The notes under the pieces are model-generated. The model was not told the origin of the DNA, did not search any database, and was given only the letters and a program-made list of their open reading frames with translations. 64,000 bases of DNA. Source: Halarcobacter sp. GTDB lineage: Bacteria; Campylobacterota; Campylobacteria; Campylobacterales; Arcobacteraceae. The stretch lies in the NCBI RefSeq assembly GCF_963675975.1, contig NZ_OY780939.1, positions 1,364,001 through 1,428,000 on the forward strand, read 5' to 3'. A program made the translations under genes and the position numbers. Positions 26,538 through 35,398 of the stretch are shown here, in pieces (position 1 is the first letter of the stretch; each line of letters starts with the position of its first letter).

Positions 26538-28556
26538 ATGGAAATAAAAAAGATTAGTTTATCTTTAGCTGTAATACTAAGTACTACTTTATTTGCAAAT
26601 GATGAATCTGCAAAATTAAGTGAAGTAACTGTTGTGAGTGCATCAGGGTTTGAGCAAAATATAAAAGATGCACCAGCTACTATATCAGTGATATCAGCAG
26701 AGGAGATTAAAAATAAATCTTATTCAGATATTAGTGATGTGTTAAAAAATGTCCCTGGATTATTTATAACAAATGGGGGTTCAAACCAAAGTATTATGAT
26801 GAGAGGTATGGGGGATGATTATACTTTATTTTTAATTGATGGTAAACCAATGCAAAACGATCAAGCTTTTACACAAAATGGTGGACAAGCTGGTGTTCAA
26901 ATGAATTTCTTGCCTTCAGTTGATAATATCGAAAGTATAGAAATTATTAGAGGACCTGCCTCGTCACTTTATGGTTCAGATGCAATGGGAGGTGTAGTAA
27001 ATATTATTACAAAGAAAAAATCAAAAGAAGTATCTGGAAGTGTATCTTTTGAATATTTAATGGCAGATTCAAACAATAAAGTAAATAATGATGGTTTAAA
27101 CACAAGTTTTACTTTAAGAAGTCCCATAATTGATGATTTTTTATATGCAAATCTAAGTGGTAGTTTTAATTATAACGATGAAAGTGATTATGCAGGTGGT
27201 GGTACAGAAAGTACAGGTAGTGATCCTGAATATAAAAACAAAAAATTAGCTACAAGATTTATTATCACACCAAACGATAATAATACTATTGATTTAGAAT
27301 ATATGTATAATAAGCAAGAACGAACACATACACCAGGGAAAAGTTTACCTCTGACACGAACAATTAGAGGAGTAACTTCAGCTACAGAGTTAAGTGAAAT
27401 TGTTTCTTATAAAGATACTTATTCTATAAGTCATGAATATAAAAACGATGATTTTTTGATAAAGTCATATATAACATATGATGATGCAAAAAATCCTTCA
27501 AGAAGGAATACTACAACAGGTAATTACATAATGTCTGATACCCTTGTTGCAAATACACAAGGAACAATATTTTTTGACAATCATATCTTATCTTTAGGGG
27601 CTACATATAAAGATGAAACCTATAAAGATGGTGCTACAAACTCAATTAATACTTCAGGTTATACTACAGTAGATAGATACCAGTATTCTTTATTTGCTGA
27701 AGATGAGTGGATTTTAACAGATGATTTATCATTATTTTTGAGTGCTAGATATGATGATAATGAAGATTTCGGTTCAAATATTAGTCCTAAATTATATACT
27801 GTTTATCATTTAACAGACGAAATCACTTTAAAAGGTGGAGTTACAACTGGATATAAAGCTCCAAATTTAAAACAATCAAGCCAAGATTTCTTAGGTGTTT
27901 CAAGGGGTGGAAACTATTTTGGTAACCCAGATTTAGAACCTGAAACAAGTGTATCTTATGAAGCAAGTATATCTTATGACAATGCAGATGACATAAGTGC
28001 TAGTTTAACAGTTTATAAAACTGATTTTGAAGATATGATTACAAGATCAGATTATTATGTTTGTCCAAGTGGAACAAATACTTGTAATTACAATGGTGAA
28101 ACTTATACTGTATCAAATAGTTATGGTTTTAAAGAGATGATAAATATTGATGAAGCAGAGATTAAAGGTATTGAGTTAACTACAGATTACCAAATTACTC
28201 AAGATTTGAAATATAGACATTCATATACTTATACAGATTCTGAACAGAAAACAGGTTCAAGTGCGGGTGAACCTTTAAATGATATTTCAAAACATATGTT
28301 CAATGCTGGACTTGATTGGGATATTACTCCAAAACTATTATCTTGGGCACAAGTTAATTATAGAAGTAAAACAATGAGTGAAGAGACACCATCTTATACA
28401 TTTGCTGATGTTGGTTTAGTTTACAGAATAAAGTCAGATGTAACTCTAAAAGCAGGTGTTTATAATATCACTAATAAAGAAGTTACTTCAGATGAGGGGT
28501 ACTCTTATGTTCTTGATGGTAGAAGATATAGTTTTGCCATAGATATCAAGTTTTAA
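26538..28556 (+). CDS. TonB-dependent outer membrane receptor
   Basis: A 672-residue outer-membrane gated channel for an iron chelate or similar ligand. It starts at ATG 26538 after AAGGAGAG, giving a signal peptide ending near LFAND. The plug domain spans about 35-150 (TISVISAEEI, VPGLFITNGG, MRGMGDDYTLFLIDG, EIIRGPASSLYGSDAMGGVVNIITKK). A beta barrel follows and ends in a C-terminal aromatic residue (FAIDIKF), as expected for outer membrane insertion. Domain pattern and neighbours (PepSY, DUF3649, DUF3325) suggest siderophore or haem-type iron uptake. The exact ligand cannot be read from the sequence. Confidence 0.9.
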   Translation: MEIKKISLSLAVILSTTLFANDESAKLSEVTVVSASGFEQNIKDAPATISVISAEEIKNKSYSDISDVLKNVPGLFITNGGSNQSIMMRGMGDDYTLFLIDGKPMQNDQAFTQNGGQAGVQMNFLPSVDNIESIEIIRGPASSLYGSDAMGGVVNIITKKKSKEVSGSVSFEYLMADSNNKVNNDGLNTSFTLRSPIIDDFLYANLSGSFNYNDESDYAGGGTESTGSDPEYKNKKLATRFIITPNDNNTIDLEYMYNKQERTHTPGKSLPLTRTIRGVTSATELSEIVSYKDTYSISHEYKNDDFLIKSYITYDDAKNPSRRNTTTGNYIMSDTLVANTQGTIFFDNHILSLGATYKDETYKDGATNSINTSGYTTVDRYQYSLFAEDEWILTDDLSLFLSARYDDNEDFGSNISPKLYTVYHLTDEITLKGGVTTGYKAPNLKQSSQDFLGVSRGGNYFGNPDLEPETSVSYEASISYDNADDISASLTVYKTDFEDMITRSDYYVCPSGTNTCNYNGETYTVSNSYGFKEMINIDEAEIKGIELTTDYQITQDLKYRHSYTYTDSEQKTGSSAGEPLNDISKHMFNAGLDWDITPKLLSWAQVNYRSKTMSEETPSYTFADVGLVYRIKSDVTLKAGVYNITNKEVTSDEGYSYVLDGRRYSFAIDIKF

Positions 28557-28568
28557 TTATTTTAAATC

Positions 28569-28612
28569 AATGCTCAAGTCTTTTGCGAATTTTGACTTGG
28601 GCATTGTTTCAA
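28569..28612 (+). terminator. Hairpin terminator after the TonB receptor gene
   Basis: AATGCTCAAGTC pairs with GACTTGGGCATT (28569-28580 with 28594-28605, one wobble) and is followed by TTGTTT. It could reduce rather than abolish read-through into the next genes. Confidence 0.65.
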
Positions 28613-28650
28613 ATAAAATTTAGAAAAATAAAATATATAATGGGAATAAT

Positions 28651-28917
28651 ATGAATGTTATTAGAATATTAATAGCTGTATTTGGAAGCTATCTTTTTGC
28701 TTCTTTAGCCTCTGTTACCTTAACATTTGCCTTGCCTTTTGACAATAAAGCAGAAGCAATTTTACTTGCGACAATGCTTTCTTTTATTATTTGGACTCTT
28801 GCAATTATTTATTCATTTAGTAGTGTTTCGGTTAAAAATCTATTTTTACAATTTACTTTTATATGTATTAATTTGTATTTATTTAATGCATGTTTTATGG
28901 CAATTAAGGGTGTATGA
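28651..28917 (+). CDS. Small membrane protein, DUF3649-like
   Basis: An 88-residue hydrophobic protein with about three membrane segments. The middle part (LPFDNKAEAILLATMLSFIIWT) resembles DUF3649 proteins, which commonly neighbour PepSY and DUF3325 genes in iron-uptake loci. Function is unknown; association with the PepSY membrane protein is inferred from the four-base overlap with it. Family assignment is from memory of the pattern and the neighbours. Confidence 0.65.
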   Translation: MNVIRILIAVFGSYLFASLASVTLTFALPFDNKAEAILLATMLSFIIWTLAIIYSFSSVSVKNLFLQFTFICINLYLFNACFMAIKGV

Positions 28918-30869
28918 TGGCAACTGGATTTAGATCAAAAATGACTTGGCTTCATACTTGGAGTGGATTAATTCTTGGATGGCTACTTTTTGCAATATTT
29001 GTTACAGGTACAAGTGCTTATTATAGAGGAGAGATAACTCTATGGATGAAACCTGAATTACATAAATCACAAGTTTCTGAAAAAACTTTTGAAGTGGCTA
29101 TTGATAAAGCATTGGAAAGTTCAAAAAAATTTACAAATGTAAATGTTTCTTTACCAAGTAGTCGTACAAATCTAATAAGTATTAGAGAAGATGGTGCTAT
29201 ATTAAAAAAGAATACAAATGAACAAAAAAATGTAAATGCCTCAAAAGATAATAGAGCAGATAACAATACTAGAGGGCAAAGACAATTTGGTAAAAATACA
29301 CAAAATGTAGATAAAGCTTCACAAAAAAGAAATAAAGGGGAAGCTAGTCAAGGTGGTATAGAACAGAAAAATAGTGGTTCAGCAAAAGCTGCTCAACAAA
29401 GAAAAGGTAAGAAAAGAAGAGTCCCACCTAAATATTACGATGCAACAACTGGTGAACTTATAAAAGAGACTACCAATACAGCTGGTGGCAATTTTTTATA
29501 TAGATTTCATTTTGAGTTATATTCTATTCCAAGAGAAATTGGACGATGGATTGTTGGTATTGCTTCTATTGCAATGTTAGTTGCAATTTTTACGGGAATA
29601 ATTATACATAAAAGAATATTCAAAGATATATTTACATTTAGAAATAAACATACTACAAGAGGGTGGATGGATGCCCATATTTTACCTGCAGTTGCTTCTA
29701 TTCCTTTTCTTATAATGATTACTTACTCTGGTCTTTTACTTCTAGGAAATACATTAATGCCTTGGGGTATGAAAATGTATTATGGGGATGATTTCTTAGC
29801 TTATAGAAATGATAGAGGTCAAATAGGTAAGTCTTCTCAAAAATTAGAAGAAGTAAAAAAATCTATTAAATCTGATGTCTTAAGTAAGAATTCTAATCAA
29901 AAAAATCAAGAATATATAAATGAAAACAGCAATACTAATAGAATTTTAAATGCTAATACTCAAAAATATATTAAAAAATATAACAATAAAAATGCTTATA
30001 GAATTTTAAATGCAAGTATGAACAAGAGCATTAATGTTCATAATAAAGCATTTGAATCAAAAGAGATAAAAGAGTTATCAAAAAGTAAACTAATAAATAT
30101 ATTAGATGATGCACAAAAAATTTGGCCAAATAATGTAGGAAGATTTTCTATAAAAAAAGATACTAACAAAAATACAATAGTAGTTGAAGTTAGTCCAAAG
30201 AATCCTACAACTTTATTTAGTTTTAAAGGTAGTAGAGAAATGGCAGTTTACAACGGTCTTAGTGGAGAGTTATTAGAAACATCAACCCCTCCTAATGGTG
30301 ATAGTATTACTGCAAATACAAATATTGCTTTATTCTCTTTGCATCAGGCTTTATTTGCAGATCCTTTTCTTAGATTCATTTTCTTTATAAGTGGATTAAT
30401 AGGGGTTGTCTTAAGTGGTACAGGACTTATTTTATGGGTTCAAAAAAGAAAGAAAAAAGAACTAACTAGAAATAGTTTTGGATTTAAATTAGTAGATAAA
30501 TTAAATGTTGGAACAATTATTGGTATATTTATAGCTATAGCAGTTTATTTTATAGTAAATAGAGTTACTACAACATCTAACAAAGAAGAACTTGAAATAG
30601 GTGGATTTTTTATTGCTTGGGGATTATCTTATATTTATGCTTTTGTTAGAGATACAAAAAAAGCTTGGTTGGAACAAACAATTATAGCTATTGTTCTTTA
30701 TGCAATGCTTCCTATTATAAATGCAATTACAACATTTGATAGTTTTTCACAAATCTACTCAAGAGATAATATCTTAATATATTTTGATGTTTTCTTTATT
30801 TTTACGGCACTTGTATTTGCTTTAATTGCATTTATTTTAATAAGAAAATCTAGAAAAGGAGTTAAATAA
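28914..30869 (+). CDS. PepSY-associated transmembrane protein
   Basis: A 651-residue inner-membrane protein of the PepSY-TM (PiuB-like) family, associated with iron uptake and possibly ferric reduction. It opens with TWLHTWSGLILGWLLFAIFVTGTSAYYRGEI, the typical first helix with conserved His and Trp (split here as TWLHTWSG and TGTSAYY). Further membrane segments lie near 210-230, 255-280, 485-505 and in the last 130 residues. Two basic, Asn/Gln-rich low-complexity insertions (about 100-175 and 305-375) make it longer than usual. The second contains a repeated RILNA unit 60 bases apart. It starts at ATG 28914 or 28917 and is coupled to both neighbours. Confidence 0.85.
   Translation: MMATGFRSKMTWLHTWSGLILGWLLFAIFVTGTSAYYRGEITLWMKPELHKSQVSEKTFEVAIDKALESSKKFTNVNVSLPSSRTNLISIREDGAILKKNTNEQKNVNASKDNRADNNTRGQRQFGKNTQNVDKASQKRNKGEASQGGIEQKNSGSAKAAQQRKGKKRRVPPKYYDATTGELIKETTNTAGGNFLYRFHFELYSIPREIGRWIVGIASIAMLVAIFTGIIIHKRIFKDIFTFRNKHTTRGWMDAHILPAVASIPFLIMITYSGLLLLGNTLMPWGMKMYYGDDFLAYRNDRGQIGKSSQKLEEVKKSIKSDVLSKNSNQKNQEYINENSNTNRILNANTQKYIKKYNNKNAYRILNASMNKSINVHNKAFESKEIKELSKSKLINILDDAQKIWPNNVGRFSIKKDTNKNTIVVEVSPKNPTTLFSFKGSREMAVYNGLSGELLETSTPPNGDSITANTNIALFSLHQALFADPFLRFIFFISGLIGVVLSGTGLILWVQKRKKKELTRNSFGFKLVDKLNVGTIIGIFIAIAVYFIVNRVTTTSNKEELEIGGFFIAWGLSYIYAFVRDTKKAWLEQTIIAIVLYAMLPIINAITTFDSFSQIYSRDNILIYFDVFFIFTALVFALIAFILIRKSRKGVK
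29938..30015 (+). repeat. Short internal tandem repeat in the PepSY gene
   Basis: The bases ATAGAATTTTAAATGC occur at about 29939 and again about 29999, a spacing of 60 bases, so the protein repeats a 20-residue unit (RILNANTQKYI, then RILNASMNKSI). It sits in the second low-complexity insertion. Confidence 0.7.
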
Positions 30870-31192
30870 TGGTTTCGATGAGTTTGTATTTAACTTATTT
30901 AGGATTATTTTTACTCTCTTTAGTTTTAAATAAACACTATAAAGAAGTATTAGGCAAAGATGCAAATAAAATTATAAAACTTGTATGTATTTGGCTAGGT
31001 TATCTAATTTTAGCAATCTCTTTATATGCAATAATACAGATTTTTGGTTTATCTTTAGGTATTACATATTGGCTTGGTTTAGTAGGGATAATCATTGTTT
31101 TTATTGCAATGATTTATACCTATTATCCAAAATTTATTATAAAGTTATCAGCACTGCTTTTGATAATAACTTTATTTTTTACATTAATATAA
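30869..31192 (+). CDS. Small membrane protein, DUF3325-like
   Basis: A 107-residue protein with about four hydrophobic helices. Length, helix pattern and position directly after a PepSY-TM gene match DUF3325 proteins, found in iron-responsive PepSY operons. Function is unknown. Its ATG overlaps the stop of the PepSY gene by one base, so the pair is probably translationally coupled. Ten bases separate it from the DUF4198 gene. Confidence 0.6.
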   Translation: MVSMSLYLTYLGLFLLSLVLNKHYKEVLGKDANKIIKLVCIWLGYLILAISLYAIIQIFGLSLGITYWLGLVGIIIVFIAMIYTYYPKFIIKLSALLLIITLFFTLI

Positions 31193-31202
31193 AAGGAAAA
31201 AA

Positions 31203-32015
31203 ATGAATATTTCAAAAATAGCTTTAGTATCTATTGCTACAGCAGGAAGTTTATTGGCACATGGATTTTGGTTAAACTCTTTTGAGGCAGAATCCCATGG
31301 AAGTAGTTTAGTTACAGTTGGTTTCGGAACTGGACATAATTTAACTATTGAGGATTCTGTTTCTGATAGATTAAGTTTAGAATCATTTAATCTGTTAACT
31401 CCCGATGGAGAAAAAATTCAACTAAAAAAACCTCTAAAAGGTTTAGATGATATTTATGATAGCGATACAATAAATATTGTTGACAGTAATTTAGCAATGC
31501 AAAAAATCAGTTTAAATAAAAAATCGAAAGCGGGTACTTATAGTGTAGAGATGTCTACAAAAACAAATATTTTTACTAAATATATAGATAAAAATGGGAA
31601 AAACAGATTTTTTAGAGGTAGTGCAGATAAAGTAAAAAATCCAAAAAAGATTATATCTTCATTGAAAAATACAATTTATGCTAAAACATATTTTGTAAAT
31701 AAAAAATGGAGTGAACCTAAGCCTGTTGGTCACAAATTGGAGCTTATCCCTATAACAGATATCTCAAAGTTGTATGTTGGAGATAAAATAAAATTCAAAG
31801 TATTATTTAAAGGAAAACCTTTAGATAGTGGATTTGTTACGGCAACAAATAGTTTAAGTAAAGGTGATAATGCACTATTCTCAAATATTAGAAAAGGTGA
31901 AGCCTCATTTGTCTTAACTAATTTTGGTCAATGGAAATTTGAAATTAATAATAAATCAGAAGAGGGTGATTTAGTAGTTTCTGATACTGCAAGTGCAACT
32001 TTAAATATTAAATAA
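31203..32015 (+). CDS. Exported DUF4198-family protein
   Basis: A 270-residue periplasmic protein with a signal peptide ending near SLLAHGFW. The mature N-terminus starts at a histidine followed by FWLNSFE, as in DUF4198 proteins, where the first His is thought to bind metal. The C-terminal half (ITDISKLYVGDKIKFKVLFKGKPL, FSNIRKGEASFVLTNFGQWKF) resembles an immunoglobulin-like fold. The family often accompanies metal transport (nickel, cobalt or iron). It ends the DUF3649-PepSY-DUF3325 set and is followed by a terminator-like hairpin. Confidence 0.78.
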   Translation: MNISKIALVSIATAGSLLAHGFWLNSFEAESHGSSLVTVGFGTGHNLTIEDSVSDRLSLESFNLLTPDGEKIQLKKPLKGLDDIYDSDTINIVDSNLAMQKISLNKKSKAGTYSVEMSTKTNIFTKYIDKNGKNRFFRGSADKVKNPKKIISSLKNTIYAKTYFVNKKWSEPKPVGHKLELIPITDISKLYVGDKIKFKVLFKGKPLDSGFVTATNSLSKGDNALFSNIRKGEASFVLTNFGQWKFEINNKSEEGDLVVSDTASATLNIK

Positions 32016-32047
32016 TTTAATAGAAGTCTTTAATGGCTTCTGTTAAA
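32016..32047 (+). terminator. Terminator after the DUF4198 gene
   Basis: TTTAA-AGAAG on the left (32016-32026) pairs with CTTCT-TTAAA on the right (32037-32047) around an AT-rich loop, directly after the stop. The T-run is poor. The remaining gap to 32230 holds a loosely palindromic AT stretch (near 32135-32160) but nothing I can name. Confidence 0.55.
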
Positions 32048-32230
32048 TATGTAAATAAAATTCTATAAAAACTAAACAAACTAATCACTTACTTTTTTAA
32101 TTGCAAACTCAGATGATTAATACTTAAAGCAGTAATAATAATTGGTATCATTAATATTGGGTTAAACTTATGTTTAGTTGAGGTTTAAAGTGCTTTAGTA
32201 AAATTTTATATATAAAAAAAGGAGTATTAA

Positions 32231-33424
32231 TTGTATAAGGTTTTGTTTTTTCTTTTATTGTATTCAATTGTTTATTCAAATGATTTACAAATATTGAATA
32301 AAGATAAAAAAGAGTTAAGGGAGGTTGAAAAAAGAATAATTCAAGAACAATATAAATCATCAAATAATTCTTGGATTGGTGGAGTTGATTTAAGTTCAAG
32401 TTTAAATAGAAGTCACTCTTTTTCAACTGAAAGTGATAAGTTTACAAAAAGTGTTTCTATTGGATTTTCACAAAGTTTGTATGAATCAGGTGGAATTGAA
32501 TTTTCAATAAAAAATGCAAAAGATACTTTAAATGAACAGTTGATTGCATGGGAAAATGAAAATCTAGTTATATTAAAAACAATTTATGAAACATTACTCT
32601 CAATAAAAAAATTAAAACTACAAATAGAACAAAATGAATTTACATATAAAAATAAAGAGATTGAATTAGCACTCAAAAAAATTCAATATGAAGCTGGAGA
32701 TGTGGATATTACTGAACTAAACGATGCAATCATGGCAAAAAATACACAATTTAAAAATAATATTGCTTTAAAAAATTCATTAAAAGATGCATTATATGAA
32801 TTGTCTAAATATACAGATTTAAAATATGAAGAGATAGAGATACTTGATTTTAAGCCAATTAATAAAGAAGATTTTATAAATAACAGCATAGATTTAAAAT
32901 ATGAAAATGCAAAAATTAATACATTAGATTCAAGTTATAAAGAGTTAAAAAGTTCATATGGACTTCAAGTTAATTTTTCAAGCTCTTTATCTTATTCTGA
33001 ATCTGATGAACTAAATGAAGACACAAATAGTAGAAATAAATCAGGTTCATTAGGTTTGAACTTTTCATTACCACTTTTTGATGCTACAAAAAAATATGAG
33101 TTAGAAAAATCTAGATTAGAAATATTAAAACAAAAAGTTAATCTATCTGATATAAAAAAAGAGTTGCTAAATGAATATGATCAAATCTTAACACAAATCG
33201 ATACATATGAAAAATACTTTATAACAATAAATGAAAATTTAGAATTATATGAAGATTTGATTTTAATTAATAGCGTCTCAAATTCGGCTGGAATGAGTTC
33301 TGATTATGATTTAGAAATACTTAAAAATACAAAAAAAATAAATGAATATGATTTGGAGATAAATGATATAGACATGCAATTACAATACTCAAAATTATAT
33401 TTTATGACAAAGGTTGATAGCTAA
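32231..33424 (+). CDS. TolC-family outer membrane efflux protein
   Basis: A 397-residue outer-membrane factor. A short signal peptide (ending near IVYS) is followed by long amphipathic helices with the duplicated TolC pattern: two halves, each with a strand-like serine-rich segment (SSSLNRSHSFSTES and FSSSLSYSESDELN) and a coiled-coil hairpin. It starts at TTG 32231, seven bases after AAAAAAAGGAG. It overlaps the adaptor ATG by one base, so TolC-adaptor-ATPase-permease form one operon and probably one tripartite exporter. Confidence 0.85.
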   Translation: MYKVLFFLLLYSIVYSNDLQILNKDKKELREVEKRIIQEQYKSSNNSWIGGVDLSSSLNRSHSFSTESDKFTKSVSIGFSQSLYESGGIEFSIKNAKDTLNEQLIAWENENLVILKTIYETLLSIKKLKLQIEQNEFTYKNKEIELALKKIQYEAGDVDITELNDAIMAKNTQFKNNIALKNSLKDALYELSKYTDLKYEEIEILDFKPINKEDFINNSIDLKYENAKINTLDSSYKELKSSYGLQVNFSSSLSYSESDELNEDTNSRNKSGSLGLNFSLPLFDATKKYELEKSRLEILKQKVNLSDIKKELLNEYDQILTQIDTYEKYFITINENLELYEDLILINSVSNSAGMSSDYDLEILKNTKKINEYDLEINDIDMQLQYSKLYFMTKVDS

Positions 33425-34701
33425 TGAAAAATAGTTTAGAAGATGAACTTAACTCTTATTCAAATAAGAGTGGAAACAAGAAATATATTTGGATAGTTTT
33501 AATTTTATTAATTGCAGGTTCAGGTATTTATTATTATCTAATAGATAAGAATATAGAGTCTGATCAGGTTGAATATAACACAAAAAAAGTAGAAAAAGGT
33601 GATGTTGTAGTTAGTGTAACAGCAACGGGTAATTTGGAACCTACAAATAGTGTAGATATTGGTATCGAAGTTTCAGGAACTTTAAAAGAGATTTATGTTG
33701 ATTTTAATGACAGGGTAGAAGTTGGACAAGTTTTAGCAAAAATTGATACTGCAAAACTTCAGGCTAAAGTTGATAGTTCAAAAGCTTCTTTAACAATAGC
33801 AAAAGCAAATCTTATTGAGAGCGAAGTTAGTTTAAAAAACAAAAAAGTAAATTATGACAGAATACTAAAAATGCATAGAAAATCAGCAGGAAAGTACCCT
33901 TCTCAAAATGATGTTGATGATGCAATGTTCTCTTATGAAAGTGCTAAAGCTAGTTTAGATGCAATGAAAGCAAAAGTATTACAAGCTCAATATGATTTAA
34001 AAACTGATGAAGAAAATCTTGAAAAGGCAGTAGTTAAATCATCTATAAATGGTATTGTTTTAGATAGAGTAGTTGAAGTTGGTCAAACTGTTGCTGCTAC
34101 AAATACAACTCCTACTCTTTTTACAGTTGCAAAAGATTTAAGAAAAATGGAACTTATAGTAAATATTGATGAAGCTGATGTAGCTAATATTAAAGAAAAT
34201 CTTGATGTTGAATTTACTGTTGATGCATATCCAGATGAAAAATTTAAAGGAAAAATTAGACAAGTAAGATACAACCCAATTGAATCTAGTGGAGTAATTA
34301 CTTATGAAACAGTTGTTTTACTAAATAATGATAAATTGCTTTTAAGACCTGGTATGACAGCTACTGCACAAATTTTTACAAAACAATTAAGAGATCAAAT
34401 TATAGTTCCCAATGCTGCATTTAGATTTAAACCTAGTAATAAAGAGATAAGAAGTAATAAAAGTATGAAAGATATTATGTCAGGTTCAGGAAGAAGACCC
34501 AAAAGTTCTAGACCTAATAAAAGTTCAAAAGATATAAAAAAACCAACAAATATGAAAATTGTATATGTTTTACAAGATGGAGAAGCAAAAAGTGTAAAAG
34601 TGAAAACAATCGACACAGATGGGAAGTTTACTGCAATTGAATCAAGAAACTTAAGTGTTGGAGATGAAGTTATTATTTCACAAAGTAGCACTAATGGGTA
34701 A
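33424..34701 (+). CDS. Periplasmic adaptor (MacA/HlyD-like)
   Basis: A 425-residue membrane fusion protein linking the inner-membrane transporter to TolC. It has one N-terminal membrane helix (about 21-40) and a biotinyl-lipoyl-like half-motif (VVVSVTATGNLEPTNSVDIG). An alpha-hairpin of about 95 residues and the second half-motif (KSSINGIVLDRVVEVGQTV) follow, then beta-barrel and membrane-proximal parts. A Lys/Ser-rich insertion sits near residues 338-375 in the proximal domain, where MacA proteins also vary. It overlaps the upstream TolC gene and the downstream ATPase gene. Confidence 0.87.
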   Translation: MKNSLEDELNSYSNKSGNKKYIWIVLILLIAGSGIYYYLIDKNIESDQVEYNTKKVEKGDVVVSVTATGNLEPTNSVDIGIEVSGTLKEIYVDFNDRVEVGQVLAKIDTAKLQAKVDSSKASLTIAKANLIESEVSLKNKKVNYDRILKMHRKSAGKYPSQNDVDDAMFSYESAKASLDAMKAKVLQAQYDLKTDEENLEKAVVKSSINGIVLDRVVEVGQTVAATNTTPTLFTVAKDLRKMELIVNIDEADVANIKENLDVEFTVDAYPDEKFKGKIRQVRYNPIESSGVITYETVVLLNNDKLLLRPGMTATAQIFTKQLRDQIIVPNAAFRFKPSNKEIRSNKSMKDIMSGSGRRPKSSRPNKSSKDIKKPTNMKIVYVLQDGEAKSVKVKTIDTDGKFTAIESRNLSVGDEVIISQSSTNG

Positions 34702-35398
34702 TAAAAAAACAATAATAGAGTTTAAGAATATTGTTAAAACCTATGGTAAAGGTGAAGCTAAAACTTATGCTTTAAATGGAGTAGATTTTTCTATAAAAGA
34801 GGGGGAATTTGTAGCTATTATGGGAGCAAGTGGTAGTGGAAAATCAACTTCAATGAATATGATAGGTTGTTTAGATAAACCAAGCTCAGGAGAATATTTA
34901 TTTAACAATATTCATGTAGAAAAACTAAATAGAAATCAGATGGCATTAATTAGAAGAAATTATATAGGTTTTGTATTTCAAAATTTTAATCTTCTTGGTA
35001 GAACTTCTGCACTAGAAAATGTAGAATTGCCATTAATTTATAGAAAAATACCTGCAAAACAAAGAAAATTATTAGCTTTTGAAGCTTTAAAAAAGGTTGG
35101 TTTAGAAAGTGTTATTCATCATGCTCCATCACAACTTTCTGGGGGTCAGCAACAACGTGTAGCAATCGCAAGAGCTATTGTTACAAATCCTTTGATTTTA
35201 TTGGCAGATGAACCTACTGGAAATCTTGATAGCATAAAAAGTGTTGAGATTATGAATTTATTAAAAAAGCTAAATGAGCAATCAGGTATTACTGTTATTA
35301 TGGTAACACATGAAGAAGATATGGCTACATATGCAAGTAGAACAATATATTTTAGAGATGGACATATAGATAAAGCTCTTAAAAAAGGATATAAATAA
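34694..35398 (+). CDS. MacB-type ABC transporter ATP-binding protein
   Basis: A 234-residue ATPase of the LolD/MacB class when started at ATG 34694, which overlaps the adaptor stop. Walker A is GASGSGKST, the Q-loop is FVFQNFNLLGR, the signature is LSGGQQQRVAIARA and Walker B is LLADEPTGNLD, all intact. It powers mechanotransmission rather than classical transport. The permease is a separate gene, unlike E. coli MacB where both are fused. It overlaps the permease ATG by one base. Confidence 0.92.
   Translation: MGNKKTIIEFKNIVKTYGKGEAKTYALNGVDFSIKEGEFVAIMGASGSGKSTSMNMIGCLDKPSSGEYLFNNIHVEKLNRNQMALIRRNYIGFVFQNFNLLGRTSALENVELPLIYRKIPAKQRKLLAFEALKKVGLESVIHHAPSQLSGGQQQRVAIARAIVTNPLILLADEPTGNLDSIKSVEIMNLLKKLNEQSGITVIMVTHEEDMATYASRTIYFRDGHIDKALKKGYK

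Noticed and set aside
32050-32230. Fur site upstream of the TolC gene
   Set aside because: TAATAATTGGTATCATTA is only partly palindromic (6 of 9 positions) and too AT-rich to separate from chance.
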